Positions 32,091 to 41,208 of a stretch of DNA of 64,000 nt are shown here, one piece after another. The first letter of the stretch is position 1. Each line of letters opens with the position of its first letter. This stretch comes from Dehalococcoidia bacterium (lineage in GTDB: Bacteria; Chloroflexota; Dehalococcoidia; Bin125): positions 62,001 through 126,000 of the forward strand of contig JAJDTU010000002.1 of assembly GCA_022826965.1 (NCBI GenBank), read 5' to 3'. Both the position numbers and the translations under genes were made by a program. The notes below the pieces were generated by a model. It was not told where the DNA came from and searched no databases. It saw only the letters and a program-made list of their open reading frames with translations.

Positions 32091-33326
32091 TCAGCCTTCT
32101 ATCTCGCGCGCCGTCTCCAGGGCTTCGTCCCAGCTCACCTGCTCGCGGATCAGACCCTGATAGCGACGCAACATTCTCGGCCAACCGACCGCTACCACAC
32201 CGGTCAGGTAGCCGCGCAGACCGTAGATTGCGGCGAATCGATTCGACTCCAACGTCCCGTGGACCAGTCGAAACTCGTCGCGCGGCGACGTGATGCCTGA
32301 GGCCATGATGCTCAGTCCGTGCTGGTCCGACCAGAAGTACGGCGCCGGAGCGAACGCCTCCAACGGCTCGCCGCGACGTTCGAGGAGTAGGTTTCGCGCC
32401 GCCGCCATGCCCTGTTCGACGGCGTTCGTCCAGTGCTCGATTCGCATCGTGCGCTGCGGTTCGCCGTAGCGAAAGTGCATGAACAACTCGTTCGGCCAGC
32501 GCGCGACGTCTCCGGCGGCGTAGATCATCGGCGCCGCGCGGCAGTACTGGTCGCAGATCACGCCGTCCCCGACGGTCAGGCCTGAACCCTCCAGCCATTC
32601 GACGTTCGGTCTCACGCCGATCCCGACAACGACCGTGTCCGCCTCAACAATCGACCCGTCATCAAGCTTGACCGCCTCGACTCGGTCGCTGCCGATCATG
32701 TCCGACACCCTGGCGTCGAATCGCATCTGCACGCCGGCCTGCGCGTGCAGCTCAAGCGCCCACCCCGCGAGCTCTTCGCCCAGCGGCCCGATCATCGGCG
32801 CGGCAAGCGCTTCGACCATCGTCACCTCGAGACCCCGCGTTCGAGCCGAGGAGGCGACTTCCGCGCCGATGAACCCTGCACCGATCACGACAACGCGGCT
32901 GCCGCGCTCAAGCGCGCTGCGTATCTGCAACGCGTCGGCCTGGCTGCGCAAGGTATGCACTCCCTCCAAGTCATGTCCAAAAGGAAGCGCCAGTGGACGT
33001 GCACCGGTTGCGATGATTAGGCCGTCGAACTCGATCTCGAGACCGTCGTCCATCCGAAGTACGCGACCGGCGACGTCGAGTGCAGCGGCCGTGCGTCCGC
33101 GAAGCAACTCGAGATCCAGCTTCCCGAGCTCGTCCTCCGAGCGCAGCGCCAACCGGTCGACGTCCCATTCGCCGGTCAGCAGCTGTTTCGAAAGCGGCGG
33201 CCGGTCATAGGGAGCCTCGGCCTCGTCCCCGACCAGCGTGATCGGACCCTCAAACCCCTCCTGGCGCAATGCCTCGCCAGCCGTTACGCCAGCCAGCGAA
33301 GCGCCGACGATCACCACTCGTTCCAT
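32091..33326 (-). CDS. NAD(P)H-dependent ferredoxin/rubredoxin reductase-like FAD protein
   Basis: A 411-residue two-dinucleotide-domain flavoprotein. VIVGASLAGVTAGEALR binds FAD, VVVIGAGFIGAEVASSA binds NAD(P), and MIYAAGDVARWPN is the late FAD motif. The layout equals putidaredoxin/rubredoxin reductases that feed electrons to oxygenases. The C-terminal domain (FWSDQHGLSIM) is complete. It converges with the GGR-like gene, with one base between the stops and no visible terminator. Confidence 0.85.
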   Translation of the reverse strand: MERVVIVGASLAGVTAGEALRQEGFEGPITLVGDEAEAPYDRPPLSKQLLTGEWDVDRLALRSEDELGKLDLELLRGRTAAALDVAGRVLRMDDGLEIEFDGLIIATGARPLALPFGHDLEGVHTLRSQADALQIRSALERGSRVVVIGAGFIGAEVASSARTRGLEVTMVEALAAPMIGPLGEELAGWALELHAQAGVQMRFDARVSDMIGSDRVEAVKLDDGSIVEADTVVVGIGVRPNVEWLEGSGLTVGDGVICDQYCRAAPMIYAAGDVARWPNELFMHFRYGEPQRTMRIEHWTNAVEQGMAAARNLLLERRGEPLEAFAPAPYFWSDQHGLSIMASGITSPRDEFRLVHGTLESNRFAAIYGLRGYLTGVVAVGWPRMLRRYQGLIREQVSWDEALETAREIEG

Positions 33327-33431
33327 GGCCAGAGGCTATCGCGGGCCGTATCTGGTTTCGCTTGTGAAATGCTTCGCTATGATGCTTTCGAACACCATGG
33401 CAACACCCCAACCACATGACTGGAGAACGTA

Positions 33432-34289
33432 ATGGGCAAGCTGGACGGCAAAATCGCCATCGTCACTGGAGCCAGCCGCGGTATTGGCGCGGCCATCGCT
33501 GAGTGCTTTGCGGCCGAGGGGGCCAAGGTCATCGCGACCGCTCGCACGGTGCAGGAGGGCACGCACCCGTTGCCCGGTTCGCTGGAGATGACGATCAAGA
33601 ACATTCGCGACGCGGGTGGTGAGGCCACGGCGGTGGCCGGCAACGTCTCCGAATACGAAGAGTGCGCCGGCATCGTGCAGCAGACGATCGACACGTACGG
33701 ACAGCCCGACGTGCTGGTCAACAACGCCGCGCTGACCTACTTCATCCCGGTCAAGGACTTCCCCGTCCGACGTTGGCTGCGCTCGACGGCCGTGAACTTC
33801 CACGGACCGTTCTACATGAGCCAGCTCTGCCTCAACGAGGGCGGCATGATCGAGCGCGGCGCCGGAGCGATCGTCAACGTCTCCTCGGCCGCGGCGATCG
33901 GCCCGGGCCGAGGGCCGTACGAGGGCGACGGTGGCGGCGGAACGCTCTACGGCGCCGAGAAGGCGGCATTGGAGCGCTTCACCCAGGGCCTGGCCTCCGA
34001 GGTTCACCAGTACGGCATCTCGGTAACCTGCTACAGCCCTTCCCAGATCGTCCCGACCCCTGGCGTCGTCTTCCACAAGCTGATGGAAGGCCGCGACCCG
34101 AACGACGCCGAAAGCGTGGAGATCATGGCGCAGGCGGCGCTGCTGCTCGCCACCGAGCCGCTGGACAAGGTCTCCGGCCGCGTCACCTATTCCCAGGAAA
34201 TCCTCAAGGAGTTCGGCTGGGACATGGGCGGCAAGGAGCCGGCCGGCACCGGCGTCACATCGCCAGGTTCGGGCTACTCTCAGATCTAA
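33432..34289 (+). CDS. Short-chain dehydrogenase/reductase with long C-terminus
   Basis: A 285-residue SDR: TGASRGIG at 12-19, NNAA in place of NNAG, and YGAEK as the catalytic YxxxK. IATART after strand 2 has Arg rather than Asp, favouring NADP(H). The C-terminal 40 residues (EILKEFGWDMGGKEPAG) exceed the usual SDR end. Substrate unknown. Confidence 0.82.
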   Translation: MGKLDGKIAIVTGASRGIGAAIAECFAAEGAKVIATARTVQEGTHPLPGSLEMTIKNIRDAGGEATAVAGNVSEYEECAGIVQQTIDTYGQPDVLVNNAALTYFIPVKDFPVRRWLRSTAVNFHGPFYMSQLCLNEGGMIERGAGAIVNVSSAAAIGPGRGPYEGDGGGGTLYGAEKAALERFTQGLASEVHQYGISVTCYSPSQIVPTPGVVFHKLMEGRDPNDAESVEIMAQAALLLATEPLDKVSGRVTYSQEILKEFGWDMGGKEPAGTGVTSPGSGYSQI

Positions 34290-34327
34290 TCGCCGCCGAG
34301 CCGCTCCCATATCACCTGGCGGTCTAG

Positions 34328-35548
34328 TTGGGCACAGCCGTGGCCTCCGCCGATGTTGAACGAGTAGAGTGCTGGTTCCGCGACGGAAATCTGCTCCACC
34401 CCTGCGAAGGCGACGCCCCGCCCTCGACGGTGGATCTCGCTCGCGCAATCGCTTCGATTGGCGGCGTCCCGCTCGCGGATCACGATGTCAGAGCTGCCGA
34501 ATTGGCAGAGCGAATCGGTCGCGATCGACCCTTGCTCTTCGTCCTCGTTGACGGCCTCGGCTGCGTCTTCGACAAGCGGTCGACGCCGGGCGGTTTCCTC
34601 GCACGTGCCGAGGGCATTCAGCTTCGCTCCGTCTTCCCGTCGACCACCGCCGCAGCGCTGACCACCCTTGCCACCGGTGCCTGGCCGTCGGAGCATGGAG
34701 TACCGGCCTGGTACACCCACCTGCACCGCAACGACCTCACCGCCACCATCCTCCCCTTCATCGAGCGTGACTCCGAGCGCAAGCTCCAGGAGTTTGGCAT
34801 TCGACCGAGCGAGGCCTTCGCCTTTCCATCTCGGATGGCGTCAATCCAGGGTCGCCTGCGGACTTATCATCCGCGAGCAATCTCCAACAGCGAGTTCACG
34901 ACCTACCTGCGGGGCTCCGCTCCAACCGACCCATACGACAACTTGCGCGAGGCGGCTGCAAGCGTCGTCGCCCGGATCGTGGAGCAGGACGAGCCCGGGA
35001 TTCACTACCTGTATCTGCCCATGGTCGACTCCGCCTCACACCGAGAGGGACCTCACGCGTCGGGCACGATACGAGCCCTGGAAGCAGTCGACCGCGCTCT
35101 CGGAGCGATCTCCGAGCAATTGGACGGTCGCGCCCGCATCGCGATCAGCGCCGACCACGGCGAGCTGCATGTCTCGGCAGCCGAAAAGTCGCTGTTCTTG
35201 CCCGACGACGAGATCATTGACGAATTGCATACGCCGCCCCATGGCGAACCACGCGTGCCGATGTTCTGCGTCCGCTCCGGGCGCGAGGACGCGTTCGCTG
35301 GCCAGTTCCGCGAGCGCTGGGGCCGCAACTGGGCGCTGCTCTCCCTCAAAGAAGCGGAGGACTTGCAGCTCTTCGGGCCAACACCGCTCAGCAACCTGGC
35401 AGCCGAACGGATCGGCAGCCACATCGCCGTCTCGGCGAATCGCAACATCCTGGTCTACGGCGAGGCCGGCAATCGCGTCTCCGCCTTGAACGGTTACCAC
35501 GCCGGCATGCGCTCGGAGGAGATGGAGATCCCCCTGCTGCTGGCGTGA
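34328..35548 (+). CDS. Alkaline-phosphatase-superfamily phosphodiesterase/pyrophosphatase
   Basis: A 406-residue soluble hydrolase of the nucleotide pyrophosphatase/phosphodiesterase type. LLFVLVDGLG provides the first metal aspartate, SVFPSTTAAALTTLATG the nucleophile threonine, LPMVDSASHREG further ligands and ISADHGE the late metal motif. There is no signal peptide, so it acts in the cytoplasm. I follow the TTG at 34328; a GTG at 34340 is an equally good start. Confidence 0.78.
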   Translation: MGTAVASADVERVECWFRDGNLLHPCEGDAPPSTVDLARAIASIGGVPLADHDVRAAELAERIGRDRPLLFVLVDGLGCVFDKRSTPGGFLARAEGIQLRSVFPSTTAAALTTLATGAWPSEHGVPAWYTHLHRNDLTATILPFIERDSERKLQEFGIRPSEAFAFPSRMASIQGRLRTYHPRAISNSEFTTYLRGSAPTDPYDNLREAAASVVARIVEQDEPGIHYLYLPMVDSASHREGPHASGTIRALEAVDRALGAISEQLDGRARIAISADHGELHVSAAEKSLFLPDDEIIDELHTPPHGEPRVPMFCVRSGREDAFAGQFRERWGRNWALLSLKEAEDLQLFGPTPLSNLAAERIGSHIAVSANRNILVYGEAGNRVSALNGYHAGMRSEEMEIPLLLA

Positions 35549-35561
35549 GTGCTCGCCGTCA

Positions 35562-35582
35562 ATCCCGCGGCGAGCGCGGGAT
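35562..35582. terminator. 8-bp hairpin between convergent genes
   Basis: ATCCCGCG at 35562-35569 pairs with CGCGGGAT at 35575-35582 around GCGAG. It lies just after the phosphodiesterase stop and before the convergent dehydrogenase stop. No U-run follows. Confidence 0.5.
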
Positions 35583-35617
35583 CGCCGACAGGGTCAACGC
35601 GACGAGTTGACCGGCCT

Positions 35618-36733
35618 TTAGTCGTCGAACTCCATGATTGCGCGACCGAAGATCTCGCCCTGCTCGAGCGCTGCGGTCGCCTCATTGATCTGACCGATCT
35701 TGAAGCGCTCGGTGACCATCGCGTCGAGGTCGAGCGCGCCGTCCTCGGCCCAGGCGAGGAACATCGGGAAGTCGCGGTCCGGGCGGCAGCTGCCGCCGAT
35801 TGAGCCGATGTACTTCTTCTCGTTCACCAGCATGCCCATCATGTCCTGCTGCGTGAACTCAGCGCCCGATTCGTGCGGAACCCCCACCAGCACAGCCGTA
35901 CCGCCGCTCTCCGCGCCGAGGATGCCGGGACGGACGGCACGCAGGATCTGCTCCATCGTGACCTTGCGGCCGATGCAGTCGAAGGCAAAGTCGACGCCGG
36001 AAATCGGCTCGCCGAAGCTGGTCGTCACGTCATCCGGTCCGTCGGTGAGCGCCTTGATCTGTTCAATCGCGTCGCCCTGTCCAGCGTTGACGCCGTGGGT
36101 CGCGCCGAAGCGCTTGGCGAACTCCAGCTTCTCTTCGTCAAGGTCCACGGCAATGATCGGATCGGCTTTGACCACCGACGCCGCCACGACCGCGGAGAGC
36201 CCCACCCCTCCGACGCCGAAGATGGCCACGCTGTCGCCTTCGCGCACGGCCGCAGTGTTGTAGACCGCGCCGGAACCGGTCAGGACGGCGCAGCCGATGA
36301 TTGACGTCACGTCGCGTCGTGTGTCCTGGGGAACCTTGACGATGTACTTCTCATCCGCGATCGTCGTGTCGCACCATGTGAACACGTTGCGCGTCGTCGC
36401 GGTTCGGCCGTTGGGACGTTCGACCACGATCGTATCGACGTCGCGAATCGCCGTCTCCGCATTGCGCGGCACCCACGTGACGAACACGATGTCGCCGACC
36501 TGCACATTCGTGACTTGCGAGCCAACCTTGATCACCTCACCGGTTGCCTCATGCCCCAGAATCTGGTCCCCATCGCGGGGATTATGCATCTGGTGCAGCT
36601 GGGAGTGACAGATACCGGAAGCGAATTGCCGGACGACCACCTGGTAGTCGGTCGGGTCGGGCAAGTCGACACGTTCGACGGCCAGAGGCTCGTCGGCTTC
36701 GGGCAGAAACACGACGCGGGCGGGAGTCGGCAT
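35618..36733 (-). CDS. Zinc-binding alcohol dehydrogenase, class III-like
   Basis: A 371-residue medium-chain dehydrogenase. ICHSQLH contains the first zinc cysteine, ILGHEATG the histidine/glutamate pair, IFGVGGVGLSAVVA the nucleotide loop, and VDLDEEKLEFAKRFGA an aspartate that favours NAD(H). The four-cysteine structural zinc loop is missing. The arrangement resembles class III/NDMA-type alcohol dehydrogenases. Substrate unknown. Confidence 0.83.
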   Translation of the reverse strand: MPTPARVVFLPEADEPLAVERVDLPDPTDYQVVVRQFASGICHSQLHQMHNPRDGDQILGHEATGEVIKVGSQVTNVQVGDIVFVTWVPRNAETAIRDVDTIVVERPNGRTATTRNVFTWCDTTIADEKYIVKVPQDTRRDVTSIIGCAVLTGSGAVYNTAAVREGDSVAIFGVGGVGLSAVVAASVVKADPIIAVDLDEEKLEFAKRFGATHGVNAGQGDAIEQIKALTDGPDDVTTSFGEPISGVDFAFDCIGRKVTMEQILRAVRPGILGAESGGTAVLVGVPHESGAEFTQQDMMGMLVNEKKYIGSIGGSCRPDRDFPMFLAWAEDGALDLDAMVTERFKIGQINEATAALEQGEIFGRAIMEFDD

Positions 36734-36799
36734 TCTAGGTTCCTAACGATTGCTCAGTCAGTGTCTAGGGGATTCTAGTCTGCCTTACGGGGAAGACGC

Positions 36800-37420
36800 A
36801 TGGAGATCACCACTCGCAGAGGCCCGCGGAGCATGGCGCAGGCCGAGTTCGACCAATTGCGGAGCCGCTATGCCTCGACCCTGGTCGATCTCGGTACCGG
36901 CGACGGTGCCTGGCCGCGCCGCTTCGCCCGCGATTACGGCAACGTCCTAGCCATCGGCGTCGATCCCGACCGCAGCGCCTTGCAAGACGCAGCGAAACTC
37001 GCCGAGCGTAAGCCGGCCAGAGGCGGCGCACCCAACGCGCTCTACGTTGCGGCCAGCGCGGAATCACTGCCCGCTGAACTTCAAGGCGCAGCCGACTGGA
37101 TCACGATCTACTTCCCCTGGGCCGCCCTCCTGCGCATGATTCTCGCGGGAGAACAACAGATCGCAGACATCCTCAACACTCTCGCCGCGCCAAGAGCCCG
37201 GCTGAGCATCGTCCTCAATGCCGAAGCCGCACCCGATGGCTTCAAGAAGCCCGAACCGAGCGCGGTCAGAAAGTCCCTACATGTCCCGCTGGAATCCATG
37301 GGCTTTCGAATCGCGAAATCCGAATGGTTAGACGCCGCCGCGGCGCCACCGACGACCTGGGGCGGCCGCCTCGTCAAAGGCAGCGGCCGAGCGATGGTCG
37401 GGCTGGATGCAAGCCGCTAA
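36800..37420 (+). CDS. 16S rRNA (adenine-1408-N1)-methyltransferase-like protein (KamB/NpmA family)
   Basis: A 206-residue SAM-dependent methyltransferase. VDLGTGDGAWPRRFAR at 29-44 is motif I, GVDPDRSALQDAAKLAERKPARGG follows strand 2 as in KamB/NpmA, and ALYVAASAESLPAEL and WITIYFPWAALLRMIL match the family's later segments. The length agrees with KamB and NpmA (about 214-219). Those enzymes methylate A1408 of 16S rRNA and give resistance to aminoglycosides such as kanamycin and apramycin. Family membership is clear to me; resistance activity is untested. It overlaps the convergent ubiE gene by 4 bases. Confidence 0.75.
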   Translation: MEITTRRGPRSMAQAEFDQLRSRYASTLVDLGTGDGAWPRRFARDYGNVLAIGVDPDRSALQDAAKLAERKPARGGAPNALYVAASAESLPAELQGAADWITIYFPWAALLRMILAGEQQIADILNTLAAPRARLSIVLNAEAAPDGFKKPEPSAVRKSLHVPLESMGFRIAKSEWLDAAAAPPTTWGGRLVKGSGRAMVGLDASR

Positions 37421-38118
37421 CGCTTCCGAGCCGCGTGCAACGCCACGGCCCCCATCGACAGCCTTCGATACGTCACTTCTTCCAGCCCGATCGATTCCAG
37501 CATCTCCGACAACTCGTCGGCCGTCGGATAGCCCGACAGCGAGTTCGGCAGGTATCGGTACGCCGATCGATCGCCCGACAGCAGCCCTGCGACCCGCGTC
37601 ACGCCCTGCTCGAATCCAAGCCTCAGCATCTTGCCCCAGGGCGTATCTGGTGGATGGGTGATATCGAGGCCGATCAGCCGACCCCCTGGCTTGAGCACCC
37701 GCGCCATCTCCGTGAATGACCCGGCCAGATCGGGCAGATTCCGCATGACGAAGGCAGAGCCCACGACATCGAACGACTCTTCCGGAAACGGCAAGTGCAG
37801 CGCGTCGCCCTGCAGCCAGTCGACACCGTCTTGTCCGAACTTCTCCTCGGCCCGGACGAGCATGGCCGCCGAGAGGTCGAGTCCGATCACCCGCACGGCG
37901 CCCTGCCGACGGAACTCCGCGCTCAGATCGCCGGTACCCGCCCCAAGATCGAGGACCACGGCGTCCTGCGGCTGCGAACTCTCAACAGCGCGAGTCCGCC
38001 AGCGTCCGTCCCGGCCGGCGGTCATCAGCCGGTTCATTCGGTCGTAGTGCGGAACCAGTCGGCTGAACATTTCCCCAATCGTTCGCGTCCGCTCTCGCGC
38101 CGTGAGCAGGTCAGCCAT
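37417..38118 (-). CDS. ubiE: Demethylmenaquinone methyltransferase UbiE/MenG
   Basis: A 233-residue SAM methyltransferase for the last step of menaquinone synthesis. MFSRLVPHYDRMNRLMTAGRD is close to the first UbiE signature, LDLGAGTGD at 57-65 binds SAM, and RVLKPGGRLIGLDITHP and RYLPNSLSGYPTADEL form the second signature region. The ATG at 38118 starts conserved sequence. It is divergent from the TetR gene (58 bases apart), beyond which menB and menA lie. Confidence 0.9.
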   Translation of the reverse strand: MADLLTARERTRTIGEMFSRLVPHYDRMNRLMTAGRDGRWRTRAVESSQPQDAVVLDLGAGTGDLSAEFRRQGAVRVIGLDLSAAMLVRAEEKFGQDGVDWLQGDALHLPFPEESFDVVGSAFVMRNLPDLAGSFTEMARVLKPGGRLIGLDITHPPDTPWGKMLRLGFEQGVTRVAGLLSGDRSAYRYLPNSLSGYPTADELSEMLESIGLEEVTYRRLSMGAVALHAARKR

Positions 38119-38176
38119 GCTGATACAGTACAGAAACCGACCCACGCGTCGGATTTGTGTTGCCTCGGAACGGCCA

Positions 38177-38830
38177 ATGACCACGACCAGACCACGACAG
38201 GCCAGAGCGATCGAGCGCCGTGAGCACCTGCTCGACGCGGCCGCCACGGTCTTCGCCCGGCGCGGCTACGCCAACGCTCAGATGGACGAAATCGCCGCCG
38301 CCGCGGACACGTCCAAGGGTGGGCTCTATTTCCACTTCCCGACCAAGGAGGCACTGATTGCCGCGGTCATCGGCCGCGCCGGTGACATCCTGCGTCGACG
38401 CGTAACCCGAGCAATGACAGCGGCCGGGGCGGATCCCGTTGCTCGCGCGGACGCCGCTCTGTCCACGCTTGTCGACACGCTGTCCGCCCATCGGTCACTG
38501 GCGCGAGTGCTGGCCGCCGAGACGCTGGGCGTCTCGGCGGCTGCGCGAGAGCGCGTCGCCGCGATCGAGGACGAGTACGTGGCGATCATCGCGGAGGAGT
38601 TGCGCAACGCGCTCGCACTCGGACGTCTCACACGACTCGAGGCTCCCCTCGATCCTGATGTGACCGCGCGTGCCTGGGTTGGCATGGTTCGCGCCATGCT
38701 CTCGGCCTGGGCCTCCGGCCGCATCGCAGCCCCGCTCGACCGCATCTATCCCGAGCTTCGACGCCTGCTGCTGCGCAGCGCCGGCGTTCCCCTTGAACCA
38801 CAGTCACACAATCGCTCATCGAAGGAGTAA
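38177..38830 (+). CDS. TetR-family transcriptional regulator
   Basis: A 217-residue repressor-type protein. Residues 15-60 hold the helix-turn-helix: EHLLDAAATVFARRGYANAQ then MDEIAAAADTSKGGLYFHFPTKEAL. The C-terminal domain is all-helical and ligand-binding. It lies between divergent ubiE and the menB-menA pair (6 bases before menB), so it probably co-transcribes with and may control the menaquinone genes; the ligand is unknown. Confidence 0.85.
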   Translation: MTTTRPRQARAIERREHLLDAAATVFARRGYANAQMDEIAAAADTSKGGLYFHFPTKEALIAAVIGRAGDILRRRVTRAMTAAGADPVARADAALSTLVDTLSAHRSLARVLAAETLGVSAAARERVAAIEDEYVAIIAEELRNALALGRLTRLEAPLDPDVTARAWVGMVRAMLSAWASGRIAAPLDRIYPELRRLLLRSAGVPLEPQSHNRSSKE

Positions 38831-38836
38831 CGCATT

Positions 38837-39688
38837 ATGTCCCGACCCACCGTCACTGTCGAACGCACCGGCCTCCCCGATTGGGAGCGTTCCGGCGACT
38901 ACGGCGACATCTACTACGACGTCGCCGAAGGGATCGCCAAGATCACCATTGCCCGCCCCGAGGTGCGCAACGCCTTCAGACCGAAAACGCTGTTCGAACT
39001 GCTGGACGCCTTCCAGCGCGCTCATGAGGACATGTCGGTCGGCGTGATCATCCTGACCGGCGAGGGCAAGGAAGCGTTCTGCTCGGGCGGCGACCAGCGC
39101 ATCCGCGGCGACGGCGGTTATGTCGGCGACGACGGCGTGCCGCGACTCAACGTGCTCGACCTACACCGCTACATGCGCTCGATCCCCAAACCGGTCATCG
39201 CGATGGTCGCCGGCTACGCCATCGGCGGAGGCAACGTGCTCGCCACCGTCTGCGACCTGACCTACGCCGCCGACAACGCCTGGTTCGGCCAGACCGGTCC
39301 CAAGGTCGGATCGTTCGACGCCGGATACGGGACGATGCTGCTCGCCCGACTCGTCGGACACAAGAAAGCCGCCGAGATCTGGATGCAGTGCCGGCAGTAC
39401 AGCGGCGCCGAAGCTGCCGCCATGGGCCTCGCCTGCGAAGTCTTCCCGGTCGACGACCTCGAGCTAGAGGTGGTCAATCGCTGTCGCGAGATCCTCTGCA
39501 TGTCTCCGACTGCGCTGCGCTTCATCAAGCGAGCCCTCGTCGCCGACACTGACGGCCTCTCCGGCATGCAAATGTTCGCCGGCGACTCGACGCTGCTCTA
39601 CTACCTCTCCGAGGAAGCCAAGGAAGGCAAGAACGCCTTCCTCGAAAAGCGCAAGCCCGACTTCTCCAAGTACCCCCGCTTCCCCTGA
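38837..39688 (+). CDS. menB: 1,4-dihydroxy-2-naphthoyl-CoA synthase
   Basis: Crotonase-fold enzyme that closes the naphthoquinone ring. A 283-residue protein: [11 protein letters not shown] at 82-91 is the oxyanion-hole region, [12 protein letters not shown] the second, and [20 protein letters not shown] the MenB-specific segment with the catalytic aspartate loop. The C-terminal [16 protein letters not shown] is typical of MenB. It overlaps menA by one base (TGATG). Confidence 0.95.
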   Translation: MSRPTVTVERTGLPDWERSGDYGDIYYDVAEGIAKITIARPEVRNAFRPKTLFELLDAFQRAHEDMSVGVIILTGEGKEAFCSGGDQRIRGDGGYVGDDGVPRLNVLDLHRYMRSIPKPVIAMVAGYAIGGGNVLATVCDLTYAADNAWFGQTGPKVGSFDAGYGTMLLARLVGHKKAAEIWMQCRQYSGAEAAAMGLACEVFPVDDLELEVVNRCREILCMSPTALRFIKRALVADTDGLSGMQMFAGDSTLLYYLSEEAKEGKNAFLEKRKPDFSKYPRFP

Positions 39689-40617
39689 TGGCGGCCTCAG
39701 CGCCTCCAGCGCCTCCAGCGCCTCCAGTGCCTGGCAAACGTCGAGCATGGTTGCTCGCCGTCCGGCCGCCGACCCTGCCGGCCGCCGTCTCTCCGGTCCT
39801 CGCCGGGACCGGGATTGCGGCCGTCGATGGCGATTTCGAGGTCGGTCGATTCTTGCTCGCCATGATCGGCGCGATCTTCATTCAGATCGTCGTCAACTTC
39901 GCCAACGACCTCTCCGACTTCCGCCGCGGCGCAGACACCCCCGATCGCCTCGGACCGCCGCGCGCCGTCGCCCAGGGCTGGTTGTCGCAGCGCGAAATGA
40001 CGATCGGTATCGCCCTGGCGACGGTTGCCGCCCTGATCGTAGGCATCGTCCTGACCCTGATCGTCGGCTGGCCGATCCTGATCATCGGCGGCGCGTCGCT
40101 GATCGCAGCCGTGACCTACACCGGCGGCCCTCTGCCATACGGATATCGGGGCCTCGGCGACCTAATCTGCTTCCTCTTCTTCGGCTTCGTCGCCGTGATC
40201 GGCGCAGGCTACGTGCAGATCGAAGAACTGACCTGGGAACTCGCGGCTGCATCCGTTCCGGTCGGATGCCTGGTCACGGCGATCCTCGTCGTCAACAACC
40301 TGCGTGACATTCACACCGACCAGGCCAGCAACAAGCTCACGCTTGCCGTGCTGATCGGCGAGCGCAATACCCGCATCGAATATGCGGTCCTGACCATTGG
40401 GGCGTTCGTCGGCGTCGCTGTATTCGCGTCTGTCGGGCTGCTGCCGTACTACTGTTACCTCGCCTGGATCGCCCTGCCGCCCGGGATGTGGCTCGTTCGC
40501 GAGATCATCAACGGCCGCTCAGGTGCAGCGTTGAACCCGATGCTGAAGCGCACAGCGCAATTGCATCTGCTGGTTGGAGCGCTAATCGGCCTTGGCGGGG
40601 TTCTGGCTACGTTGTAA
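39688..40617 (+). CDS. menA: 1,4-dihydroxy-2-naphthoate polyprenyltransferase
   Basis: Integral membrane UbiA-family enzyme that attaches the isoprenoid tail to dihydroxynaphthoate. A 309-residue protein with about eight membrane segments. VRPPTLPAAVSPVLAGTG starts the conserved core, NFANDLSDFRRGAD is the first aspartate-rich motif, and NNLRDIHTDQASNKLTLA the second. The N-terminus carries a short alanine/proline repeat. The coupled start with menB supports the assignment. Confidence 0.93.
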   Translation: MAASAPPAPPAPPVPGKRRAWLLAVRPPTLPAAVSPVLAGTGIAAVDGDFEVGRFLLAMIGAIFIQIVVNFANDLSDFRRGADTPDRLGPPRAVAQGWLSQREMTIGIALATVAALIVGIVLTLIVGWPILIIGGASLIAAVTYTGGPLPYGYRGLGDLICFLFFGFVAVIGAGYVQIEELTWELAAASVPVGCLVTAILVVNNLRDIHTDQASNKLTLAVLIGERNTRIEYAVLTIGAFVGVAVFASVGLLPYYCYLAWIALPPGMWLVREIINGRSGAALNPMLKRTAQLHLLVGALIGLGGVLATL

Positions 40618-40632
40618 CTGGAGGCGAGATCG

Positions 40633-41136
40633 ATGCCGATCTTCAAGCTCGAGGCCGCACAGACGCTGCCCACCGAGATCGACGCCGCCTGGCAGTTCTT
40701 CTCCGACCCACACAACCTGGCCGTAATCACGCCGCCGGAGATGCGCTTTCAGATCACCGGCGAGCCGCCCCCGGCGATTCACGCTGGCCTGATCATCACC
40801 TATCGGCTGACGCCCTTGCCCATTCTGCCGCTGCGCGTTGCCTGGGCGACCGAGATTGCTCAGGTCAACGCGCCGTACTATTTCGCCGACGATCAGATCG
40901 CAGGTCCATACGCGCTCTGGCATCACGAGCACCACTTCCAGGAAGTCGAGAACGGCGTACTGGCGACGGACCACGTCCACTGGTCGCTGCCGCTCGACCC
41001 AATCTCTGCGCCGATCGCCAACCTCGCTGTCGTGCCCCAGTTACGACACATCTTCGGCTTCCGTGCCAGGAAACTCCAGGAACTGTTCGGCGCGGCGAAC
41101 GCCCGAGCTCCCACCGTGCGCATTCGGCCGCTGTAA
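40633..41136 (+). CDS. SRPBCC/START-like ligand-binding protein
   Basis: A 167-residue protein of the polyketide cyclase/START-like fold: FKLEAAQTLPTEIDAAWQFFSDPHNLAVITPP is the typical opening of YfhR/SRPBCC proteins. A central LWHHEHHFQEVENGVLATDHVHW and a C-terminal helix FGFRARKLQELF follow. Such proteins bind hydrophobic ligands. It follows menA by 15 bases on the same strand, so a link to quinone or lipid metabolism is possible. Confidence 0.75.
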   Translation: MPIFKLEAAQTLPTEIDAAWQFFSDPHNLAVITPPEMRFQITGEPPPAIHAGLIITYRLTPLPILPLRVAWATEIAQVNAPYYFADDQIAGPYALWHHEHHFQEVENGVLATDHVHWSLPLDPISAPIANLAVVPQLRHIFGFRARKLQELFGAANARAPTVRIRPL

Positions 41137-41181
41137 ATCTGTTTGTTACCTGATGAACGCTGTTCGAAATCCCTAGAATTT

Positions 41182-41202
41182 CCTCACACGTGGAATGTGA
41201 GG
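41182..41202 (+). promoter_or_regulatory. Inverted repeat overlapping the ribosome site of the binding-protein gene
   Basis: CCTCACA at 41182-41188 pairs with TGTGAGG at 41196-41202 around 7 bases. The right arm contains the GAGG that serves as ribosome-binding site for the ATG at 41209. The stem could hide the site or be a protein operator. Confidence 0.45.
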
Positions 41203-41208
41203 ATCGAA

